DNA of 64,000 nt, taken from assembly GCF_000224145.3 (NCBI RefSeq), contig NW_004190506.2, positions 52,030-116,029 of the forward strand, in the 5' to 3' direction. The notes under the pieces were generated by a model. The model made no database searches. It was given only the letters and a program-made list of their open reading frames with translations, and was not told where the DNA came from. This stretch comes from Ciona intestinalis. Taxonomy: Eukaryota > Chordata > Ascidiacea > Phlebobranchia > Cionidae. This document shows positions 37,349-49,300 of the stretch, piece by piece (positions within the stretch are counted from its first letter, which is position 1; each line of letters starts with the position of its first letter). Both the position numbers and the translations under genes were made by a program.

Positions 37349-40300
37349 TCATAATATATCTGTATAAACGTGTATAAATGATTACTTTGTGGCTGATGGT
37401 TCGCCGTTGTCAGGTTGTTAGGAGTTTTGTTCGCATCGGTGTTAGAAGGCAACTGTTGTATGCTGAAAAGGAAATTGGTTGGTTACATTTAGCTCATTAG
37501 GTATTTACGAAATCTAAATAGAATACTGTGAGGTAAGATAAAAAACGTTATGGCTCGACGTGTCGCTATTGTGGGCGTGTATTTTTCCTGTACAAGACAG
37601 CATTCCACGACATTAAAACTCAGTGGTCCTTTATTATGGGTTGTTAAAATTTTAACTATACATAAAAAAACGAAAGAAGCATTCATATTTATTGATACCT
37701 TGATGGCCTTGCTGTTGAAGACATTACAGTCTTGGGTGTATTTAGTTCGGGTTGAAATAAAATGACGTAACATCGGAAACCGAACAAGCAAACTAGAACG
37801 GTGATTGCACTGAGACTGAGGCAGATGGAAAGTGAAGCGATCTATATTAAGAAATCATTTGGTCAGCATTTACCAAAAGTAAAAAGTAACTCGGTATATC
37901 ATAATCTATATGTAAGGTCGGTGCGTCTGATAATTAAGGTCCTATAATATCTCATTATCTGTATCTTCTTTTAATTCTGATTTAATCTACAATTCAATGC
38001 TGAAATAGCAATCAACGGGTTTCAACATTCCCCACTATTAAAAAACCAACATCATTACTGTGACGTAAGTATTGTCATTACTGTGGCGTAATCAGCGCGT
38101 GGACACGTAAGTGTCTTAATAGCGTAAGGTTACTTAACGAACTACCCGCGATAACATGACGAAGCAATTATTATTTTCCCCGTGTTGTACAGAAAGCTGA
38201 TGCAATCAGAATAACACGGGACTTGTCATGATGCAATCAGAATAACACGGACCTGTCAGAATACGGCGTTGCCAGTTCAGGACTACAGTACCAGCTGTTT
38301 CATGCGGTTTGGTATTGCGTGGATATTATCAGCGTTTTCATAGCGAAGGCTTTAGTTTAGATACTGAACAGTGGAGATGTTGTATTCACATGTATTTACA
38401 TGTATTGCAGTAATTGGTGGTGTATTCGTTAGGTGCATTTAAATAGTTCTGAAATGTGATGACAGTGATAACAAGTCGTTGCTGATTTGCTGCTGAGTTA
38501 AAATCAAAGCATTTCGTAAGTTGTATTTGTGTTTGTTTTCATATATACTGTATATGCCCTTTACGTATTTTTAATACTGTTTTTACGTGATGTGTATATG
38601 AACGATGCTACATAAGAAAATGTTTTTAGTAGATATGCGACCGATATTTGTATTAAGCCAAAGTTGTAACCGGGTAGTTTCGTATGTATGTCGTCTCGTC
38701 TGTTTTGCCAACGGTTATAACCAAAGTTAGTATAGACCAAGTTAGGAAACGGATTGTAAAACAACGAGTCTTGTTATCCATTGTCTCGCGTCTATGACGT
38801 CATAGTCGCCACCATTACGGAGCCCACGGTATAGCATTTTATCATTGCTGGGTGCTGTTTTTCGTTTAAATATTGCGATTTTTTAAAAACTAAGCACTTC
38901 TGCGCGTAAAAATGGTTTTCTACTAATGTTATATCTTATCACAATAATAAACCTCACAAAAATAATCAACTTTTATTGAACACTCAATCGATTAAAGAGT
39001 AAAAAAACAGAAAATATCAGGTTTACTAGCCAAAAACATAAAAGAACATGTTTAAAATATAAAAATACAAACAAAAATAACATTACCATAAATACAAACG
39101 CATAACATTACCATAAACTGGTGTATCTAGCTGCAGTTTTGCATGTAAATTGCCGTGATTTTACTTTTTGGCTCACAAACTTAACACGTATACCCGGCAA
39201 CGAAACTTAAGGTATCTGTGTAAAATTTGCCTAATATCAAAGTGACATTGAGGAAAACAATACCAAGTTATTATTTTTGGTCCTCTGCTTGAATTAGTAA
39301 GCTACCTTTTTTGCGTTACGGGTCTTTATGAAATCGGAAAACGCGAACACCTTATCTGCTAGTACTTAAGCAGTTTGAAGCTGCATGTCCACTCATGTTG
39401 NNNNNNNNNNNNNNNNNNNNNNNNNNNNNNNNNNNNNNNNNNNNNNNNNNATAAAAATACAAACAAAAATAACATTACCATAAATACAAACGCATAACAT
39501 TACCATAAACTGGTGTATCTAGCTGCAGTTTTGCATGTAAATTGCCGTGATTTTACTTTTTGGCTCACAAACTTAACACGTATACCCGGCAACGAAACTT
39601 AAGGTATCTGTGTAAAATTTGCCTAATATCAAAGTGACATTGAGGAAAACAATACCAAGTTATTATTTTTGGTCCTCTGCTTGAATTAGTAAGCTACCTT
39701 TTTTGCGTTACGGGTCTTTATGAAATCGGAAAACGCGAACACCTTATCTGCTAGTACTTAAGCAGTTTGAAGCTGCATGTCCACTCATGTTGGGTTATAA
39801 ATGTAGTAAAGAATAGCTCTGTAGATTCGTAGGTATGATCATATACTATTATCGTATTATGTAAACTAAGCTGATTTAATCGCCAACGTAAAGTATCCTG
39901 TTAAACCACACTGTACGCCGAAAAAACAGTCAAAATATTAATTTACTTCACATTAATTCCTAGATTTAATATTATATAACAAGATTTATATTAGAAATTA
40001 TATTTTTAATGTTAAAACAACCGCTATACGTGTTTTCTAGCTTTGTATCGCTTACAAGAACTAAATAAACACATGCCGACCATGCATTTGTATAGGCGAT
40101 TCACGCTCTGTGGGCTCCATAATGGCGGACACGAGCGCCGTTTCCTAACTTGGTCTATAGTCTATACTAACTTTGGTTATAACAACTGTTTGATAGCAGG
40201 TAAAGGCGCTTTTTAGTCTGTTGCTTAAAAACAGTGCATTTGAACTCTCCATATTCTTTTCGCTTTCTCTTGCTTAATCTTATTGCGCATGCGCATAAAG

Positions 40301-43300
40301 GGTAATGTATAGTGAGTGGGGAAAGATGGGACACCTTTAAATTTTCTTTGTTTACTATACCAACTGGGACGAGAAAATAGAATGAAAGGGTGTCCCATCT
40401 TCCCCCACCCCACTATATAACCACAAATGTAATGTGAATTAAAACAGAGTGGAAATTAAGTCAGACCAATAACTCTAAAAGCCAAAGCTTCCACATTACC
40501 TTAATACTTTGACGCTAAAGGACTTACCTTGATTCCAAAGTTGTAAGTGTTGGTGATATATATTGGTAAAAATGCAAGCCATATTACACAGGAAGCGTAC
40601 ATTGTAAAACCTGCACAGATATTTTAATAACAGTATATGAATATGAATGTAACTTATTTTATCTTCGCGTGGTCGGCAAACGACAGTCGTTATAACATGA
40701 GTGTTTATATACACCTCGTGTCAGCTTACGAGTTATGACAACTTATTTAAAAGCCAGCACGAGAGTACTTTATATATTTAGTTGTAAGTATAGAGTGTGA
40801 ACGGTTACAGAGTTATTCTGTTCTATGTTATTTTATGTTGTTGAGGACCTTGTGAAGGACCTGGGATTTATGGCCTTTAGATGAGCATACGAAAGAACGT
40901 ACATGTAACATCGCCTATATAGGCAACATACCATGCGTACTATATTAATGAACGTACCAATATATTGAGTCTCATTAAACCCGGTCGGTACATTCCTATT
41001 AACTGTTGCCAACACAGTACACGCAAGCATAAGTAGTGCTGGGACCACGAGCCCAGCTAAAACAGAAACATCTTCTAAATCCTTACAACTTCTAAACGCG
41101 ACTGAAGACGAAGGAAAAATTACTTCTGCTGGGGTTTGCCTCACCCCAAACCAAACTCCCACCGCCAGAACTTGCAGCAATGTAAATGCGAACATTGTTA
41201 TGATTTGGTATGTAGGTCGAAGGAACATTTTGACCTAAAATTGAAAAAAACGTTTTATTAATAACAGTATCGTCGCCTTTAACTGTAATAAATTCCGCCA
41301 ATCCGACCCTGATCTGGTGCTCATATAGGGTTGAACGATTCTTATGTAATGAAATACAGTAAAGATCCGGTGCTACGAAATACGTAACAAAAGGATTAGA
41401 ACCCCAGACGCTACTGTAGATACAATAGCAGACAAACAAAAAATGTTTAAATATACAAAACGGAAACAAAAATATTTGTCAATTCAGTTGTACGTAGGCG
41501 GGGCCTTTTGCAATAATGGCTCCAGTATGTTTTAAGCAACTGTTATTTTGTCTATAAGTAGCCATATCTGCGTATACGTTGTACTTATATAAAGCGTATT
41601 TATTGTAATCGAACAGATAAATAAATTTTACGTTCAGCATTATTTCTGTTGTGGATGGGCTGGGAGCCGTGAATCGAACGCGTCAAGTTGGTCGGACTTT
41701 TCGTGTAGTTCGAACGATGTATATATAATATAGTAGGGTGGGGAAAGATGGGACATCTTTTCATTCTGTTTACTCGTTCCATTTGGTGGTAAACAAAGAA
41801 CATTCAAAGAAATATCAAACCGTATACTCACGACTTACATAGATCGTTGTTAATTGTTTAAAACACGATCAGGATATTTAAATATCACGTGCTAAAGGTG
41901 TCCCATCTCCCCCCACCCTACTATATATATATTACTGTATTCGTCATAACTAACTTACCTCTGGCGGGAGAACTTTCTTGGATTGAAATATAATCACAAC
42001 TCGTATCGTCTTCGTTAGCAAGCCAGAGTAAATGATGGTAGGACCAAAGCATAAAAATAACCTTGCAATTATACAAGTTGTATCTGAGGGAGGGTAGCAC
42101 AGAACAAAAGCATTTGCAAACGACATGAGAGATCCGAGGAGAATAAACGAACATAACTCCTAAAAAGTAAAATAAATATACTAAGTTGGGGTAAGATGGC
42201 TCATGTTTTGATTTCTTTTTTCGTCCCATTTGGTAGTTAACAAAACGATATTTACAGAATTATAGATATATATATACAACGTAAAAAAATCCTCCTCACC
42301 CCCCAAATAATTTCCCACAAAGTTGAATACATTGTATCTCGTATAAGCTGGCACAAGGTGTATGAACAGCCGTGTTATAATGACTGTCGTTGCCCTTACC
42401 ACGCGAGGATAAATAAGTTACATCTCTTCATACTTACTTTGCCCGATGCTTTTACGATCGGTGTATCCCGTCGTGTGTAATAAACGGTAGCAACCATTAT
42501 CGTCATCAGGATACCCAACCCCGCTACGATTAAAGATGCGATTGCATACGGTGTGTCATATTGTAGCACACTGTGGAAAAGTAGGGGATCAAAAAACGGT
42601 AATTTAAACAGTACAGGAGTCCGGCACCGTGCCAAATGATTACAGTGCATACCACGAGCCCATCAGGGTTACTTATGCGAGGCTCGACCCTTGTAGGCGT
42701 ATGTGTCCTTTTCCAGGACCGACAAATTGGTTGCTTATGGGTTGTCTCAAATATCATCTACAAAAAAAGCACCCGTATGATAACGCGTATGCAGGCACAA
42801 CGTGTATGAAACAGAACGACTGTGTTATGACTGTCGCTACCCGCCACGCGAGGATAATAAATACATTCATTCAACATCATTAACTGTTTATTTAACAAAC
42901 CGTATAGCCAATGGAACGCATGCATCTTTGTTAGCGCTCGGTTTTTGCCCAATAGGACAACTCATACATTCTGTTCCATTAGAACTCACGTATTGACCAG
43001 GAAAGCAAGCCTGACATTGCCAACAACAAACCTGCGAATAAAAGTTAATTTAGGTTTTGTAATCTTTTATATAGTGGAGTGGGGCAAGATGCTACACCTT
43101 TCATTCTATTTACTCGCCACATTTGGTAGTAAACAAAGAACATTCAAATAATTATTAAACCGTCTCCTTACGGCTCCCGTAGACCTTTGTTATTTTTTTA
43201 AAACAAGATCAGGATATTTAGATATTATGTGATAAAAGTGTCCCATCTTCCCCCACACCACTGCTATACTGTCATGCACTTTACCATACATATATAGTGG

Positions 43301-46300
43301 AGTGGGGAAAGAAGAGACACTTTTTCATTCTATTTTTCCATCTCATTTGGTGATAAACAAAGAACATGCCGACAATGTAGCAGCGTCGAGCCTTGAATTC
43401 GGTAAAATCAGTCTGGCGTAAAATACCATACACCAGTTACACACGAGTAAAAAAGTCGGTTTCAAAACGAAATTTGCGTTTGCACAAGAGCAGTTTATTT
43501 ATTTTTGACTTACCGAAGATTCAATTTTTCTCGCTTCCCCGATCTTGCACGGTTGGCTGCACACGGAAGTGACGTCAATCGTATCGTTATATCTCCCATA
43601 CCACGAAATTCCTATGGAGAAGCAACGTGTGTGAATTACTTTATTAAATCGCAACAGAACACGAATTCCTAATCTTATATATATTTATTTATATGATGTG
43701 TGTAATAAATCGTATGGTTTTTACACCACTTGCGCACAGGATAAAAAGCAGCGCAGCACAATACTGACTTTTCAAAAATTGTTAAATTAAAATTATATTT
43801 TTAAAAATATGTCTACAAAACGGAGAACATTTGACTCACTTTTGTTTTGATATATTCCAACGTTCTTCCATTTTTGTTCTCCCAAAAATGACGCAATATC
43901 GTAGATTGCTGCACCGTCCTGGTTTGCATCAAAGCGAAATGTGTTGTTATTTATGCCTGCGTAACATAACATAACTTGGTATTTATCTTTTTGACCACAC
44001 ATTTATGGGGAATGTAGTAGGGTGGGGGAAGATAGGACACCTTTGGCAAATATTATTCATATATTCTGAACGTGATTTAATAATTAACAACAGTAGATTC
44101 GTGGGGATACGGTTTCATAATTCTGTTAACGCTTTTTGTTTACTACCAAATGGGACGAAAAATGTGCAAAGTGTCCCATCTCCCCCCTCCCCTACTATGT
44201 ATTATAGTTAAAACCGTTATGCATATATGGGCAAATATTTGCTTAGTTTTCCAGCACTTAAACGTTATCAGTTTAGATAAAATTAAAGATAACGCATCAA
44301 ATACGAGGGTATTATATTTATTTAAATGTGCCAGAAAGGTTCAACCTCAAACATTACACACGAGCATAAGTGTCAGCTGTAAGCGTTTAAAGTGATAATT
44401 TAACATAACTTATTCATGTTAAGCATACTTTCTTACTTTTATATTTTTTAAAACCATAGAAATAACAAAAGTTACGCTAATATTAACCATAGTATAATGA
44501 AGAGGGTGTTTAATACTGTGGTTTAATGTTTTTATAAACGAAACACTAAAGGTATATGACATGCATACCATTAAGTGTGACATTCTTTATATAAGGGTAA
44601 ACGTTTTGAGGTAATTTAGTTCCATTTTTCCTCACGCTTGCACACAACCCTGGTAAGCCTTTACACGCATCACGAAGATAGTTATCGAGCGAATGCGCTA
44701 ATGCTAATACAGCGTCTGCAACACTCTGCAAAAATATATATATATGTTACATAAAACACCCACAAAGTAACATACATGGTAACTCGTAAGCTGGCACGAG
44801 GTGTATTAACACCCGTGTTATAACGACTGTCGTTCTCCGGCCAAGCGAGGATAAAGTAAGTTGAATGAATGAATAAATGAAAGTAACTTACTTTATCCTC
44901 GCGTGGCCGGAAAACGACAGTCGTTATAACACGAGTTTAACACCTCGTGCCAGCTTACGAGTTACAATGTATGTTACTTTGTGGGTGATTATTTTTGGGG
45001 GTATTTTTTCATTTTTTTATGTATGGCTGATAAATTGGACTACATTCATTCATTCATTCATTCATTCATTCATTCATTCATTCATTCATTCGTTCGTACA
45101 TCGTCGCTATACATCTTTACAATAACCTGCATTTTAGCTAGTGTGGTGTACGTTGCCGGGTCTAACTTGTCGTTGACCGTGCACATTCGAACTGTTGAGT
45201 TGACTATCGAACCTGGGAATAGAAATGTTAAAAATTCGGCACCCACCAGTTTTAACTAATACGTTTTCCATATAAATATAGCAGCGCCTACATTTCATTA
45301 TACTGAGTTTGTTAATTTTCTTCTCTTGGTTATTTGGAATCAATACATTTATTCGCATCCACAATAAGGAACTCACAGCTGATGGGTTGCAAATATTTAA
45401 TTATAACAGGTTACTATATATATATATATATATATATAGGCCTATGGGGCAAGGTAGGACACCCTTAGAAAAGTAATCCCACATTTTCAGACCGTGTTTT
45501 AACAGTTATTAACGCTTTTTAAAGTCACAGGGCCACGGCTATATATTATTGTAAATGTTCTTTGTTTACTTTTAAGTTGGCGATAAAGTATATTGGAAGC
45601 AAGTCCCATCTCACCCCAACTTACTATATAATTGTGCAAATACTTGAATAAAACAACAGTGGAGTATTCAGATAAAGCAGAATATACTGTATGTAATTGC
45701 ATTGGAAGAAAAGTTTGTTTAGTGGGTAACTACCTAATGGGTAATTACCTGGAAGCTGACACTTCAGTTTAGAAGCTAGATACTCTGCGAACCATGGATT
45801 CCGTGTACTGGGAGTTTTGTTCGCGTTAAGATGATTTGCAAGTGTTAGGTTCGTCATATACGGACGTAGATTCGTAATTATGTTTCGTTTTGGTTGAAAA
45901 GTCAGTGATTCTGCGAGGAAAGTTCAAATGATTGATTTATCTCCGTTTCATGGGGCCCACCATATACGAGGGTAACGGTTTACAGTTTACCAGTTGTATT
46001 TGATTGACAGCCATATAGTATAACAAATGAATTAGTTGTTTATATTTTGCGCTTATTGGTTGTCCAGATTATCACCAATGTAAGAAAAAAACGAAGAAAA
46101 AATTTCTCCTTTTAATGATTTATTAAAGTAGCATACACGCGATCACTCGTAAGCTGTGGTTTTCGGCCACGCTAGGATAAATTGATTACATCCATTCACT
46201 ATACACATTTAGCTCATACTCACGGTTTAATGATGCTATATAAGTAAATTTGAACCTCTGACTTGGGACTTGTCCCGCCCAGCCATCTGAACCAATAAAT

Positions 46301-49300
46301 AAGAACCGACCACGTGACTGCGGGTTTTCGTCTGCAGCTTTTATAATGCCTTCTGCATCGTTGAGTTTCGTGAACAAGATTACAGCTGTAAGGTATACAG
46401 AATGTTTTTAAACATAAGATATGTATATTTGGGGGGAAGATGGGACACCTTTAGCACATAATATCTAAATATCCTGATCGTGTTTTAAACAATTACTAAC
46501 AGTCAATGGGAGTGTGGGCATATAGTTTTATAATATCTTGAATGTTGTTTGTTTACTACTAAACGAGGCGAGAAAATAGATTTAAAAGGTGTCCCGTCTT
46601 CCCCCACCCTACTGTATATTCGTGAACTGAGATATACAAAGCTGTGGCTAAAACTTTGGTTGTGTGATAGAATATTGTATACACAGTGTGTTCGTAAGTC
46701 GTCACTGTGCACTTGCATACTATTTACAGACATGTATCAGTATAGAACCCAGGAGGTAGTTATGATTGACAATTATAAATGATGTTGAAAGTGACCCATG
46801 TTATCATCAATACAGGCTTGGACTTATTTTGTTTTATTACCTTTAGCCTTGTTTACGTTAATAAGATCGTTAACTATTTTCTTGTAATCTCCCGTAGTTG
46901 GGTTTCGAGGTAATGCTCTTGATACTGCGATACAAATACCTCGTTTCTTCGCAGCGATGTCAACCTCTATAAAGAAAAATATTGAATTTTTACAACAACA
47001 GTACAAGCTGTATTGTATAGGATATTCTAATTGTTTTTAGGGCGCCATATCTTAAGTTAAAAATATGCTTTTTTATTTAAACTTTTGCAAGAGTATAGGC
47101 TACATAATAGCTTTTATTTGTCTATTAGATTACAATAACTAACAAGATTCACAAATATTTAAAAGGAAAAGACAAGATATAGCGATATAAACGACCCGCC
47201 ACAGAACGATAAAGAAGATACTGTGGTCATTCGTTTAACTTAAACAGCGTCATATTCGTTACGTTTTTCGTCTCATTTGGTATTAAACAGAGAATATTCA
47301 CAGAACTATACACCCGTATCTTCTTACCCCGTAGTACTATGCATAAATATTTAAAGATAAGAGTTAAACTTCCTTAACGACGGCTTTACCTCGATTTCCT
47401 CGTATACCGTACAAGTCGTCCTCATATACTACAGACATGTAATTCCACTTTCTTTCTGCTACAAGATCGACCATTGCTTCGGCCTGTATGGCGTCGTTCG
47501 GCACAGTGCGGAAGAAATAAGCAAACCTGTTTTTGTTGCTAAGATCCGGATGCGTGGACCACGGGCTGATCTATACGAAGTTAGAAATAAACACAAAGTT
47601 AGAAATAAACACAAATTTACATTCGTAATAACTTGTAAGCTAGCACGAAGGCTGGTACATGTATAAAACAGAACCCTGTGTTATAACAACTGTCGTTTAC
47701 CTGCCACGGAAGGAAAATTAAGTGCAATTTTACGTATTACACAGGTGTAGTTTTATACATATAGTAGTAGGGGAAATTGGTACACCTTTAGCACATAGAT
47801 CCGAATATCCTGACCGCGTTTTAAACAATTAACAACGGTCTATGGGAGTCGCGAGGATGCGGTTAATTCTTTGAATGTTTTTTGTTTACTACCAAATTGG
47901 ACGAGAAAATAGAATGAAAAAGTGTCCATCTCCCCACCCTACTATACGTTATGTATTTCCAGTTAATATTACGATGAGGAATTTAGATCAAGGACAAGTA
48001 GAAGTTTTGCCAGATCGCAATAGACAGTCTTTTTGGCGTCGGTATAAAGTTTTATATAAATAATATAACAGTCAACTCTTAGAGGTGCACCTCAAACTTT
48101 TATCACTATACAAATCTATATTTAAAAATAGTTTGGTATTTTAAATCTTCCAGTTTGCATTCTTATTCACAGTTTCTTAAACGTCTTACTCAGTTGCTAT
48201 GAGTAATAAAAAGTATTATGACGTAATATGAGCTTATTTATTGGCATGTCTTGTGCACAACAAGCATGCAGTGAAACATACATGCAAATTTGCATTGCCG
48301 ACTATACACATATGATGCTGGGGAAAAACAACTGCATGAATCCGCAATATAAACAATATAGGGTTTAAGACTAAGGATAAACAAGTTGAATGAAACTAAT
48401 TTAATCAAAGCCCAGTCGCTATAAAACAGATTTTCTGTTTTATACACCTCGTGCCTGAATAAATAAATGAAAGTAACTTACTTTATCCTCGCGTGGCCGG
48501 AAAACGACAGTCGTTATCACACGGGTTTAGCAGCTCGTGCCAGTTTACGAGTTACCATGTATGTTACTTTTTATGTTACTTTGTANNNNNNNNNNNNNNN
48601 NNNNNNNNNNNNNNNNNNNNNNNNNNNNNNNNNNNCCTCGTACCCGCTTACGGGTTACCACGTATCATTTTTTGTAATTCCATTAAATGTAATCGAATGT
48701 TATATTGAGGTTTTAGTTTTATGTAGCTCGCTAGCGATTTCGAGCGTAATGTTTCATGACATTTTCTCAGATAAAATTAGCATACAAAACACACGCAGTA
48801 AATAGTGTGACCTAGTTAAGCTACTAAAAATAGCTCTTCGTGCAACGCCATTTAGTGCAATGACGTTCGTTACCCAGACGAACTTAAAATTCCTTTTTTT
48901 TATGGGTGAGGTCCTTGTCAAGGGCCTGGGATTTAGGCCAGATTTAGCACATTACCCCAACACCTGGAAAGTCCATTTAAGTTAAAGTCTCGGCACCGCA
49001 TCGCAGTCAGACACGTATTAGTTATCTTACCCCTTTTAAAGCATGAGTGTCGATATCACATGTGTCGATCATCAGGGAGCCGAGTTTCACTCCGCGTAAG
49101 ATGCTGTTATCCGCGTTAACCTGCATGAAAATGTAATTAATTAAATGAATAATAGTGGTCTTGTGCATGTATTGATCGCCCCTAGGTTACAGGTTCGAGG
49201 CTCGACGCTGTTATTTTTTTAACATGTGTATAAAAAAATACGAAATACCCGTGAAAACATGAAAAGAAATACACGAAAATATAGTAGGGTGGGGGAAGAC

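Larger units (their letters stand above)
38711..40188. mobile_element. DNA transposon-like element with long TIRs
   Basis: GGTTATAACCAAAGTTAG at 38711 recurs inverted at about 40165-40188; the inverted match runs on as gapped similarity through CCAAGTTAGGAAACGG and GGAGCCCAC on each side (roughly 100 bases). No transposase is visible, so non-autonomous. It sits in the receptor intron between the TM6 and TM7 exons and contains an assembly gap with duplicated flanks. A target-site duplication is not clear. Confidence 0.6.

Noticed and set aside
44877-45259. Plus-strand frames with a repeated HSFI string
   Set aside because: Translation of a SINE and the TTCA microsatellite.
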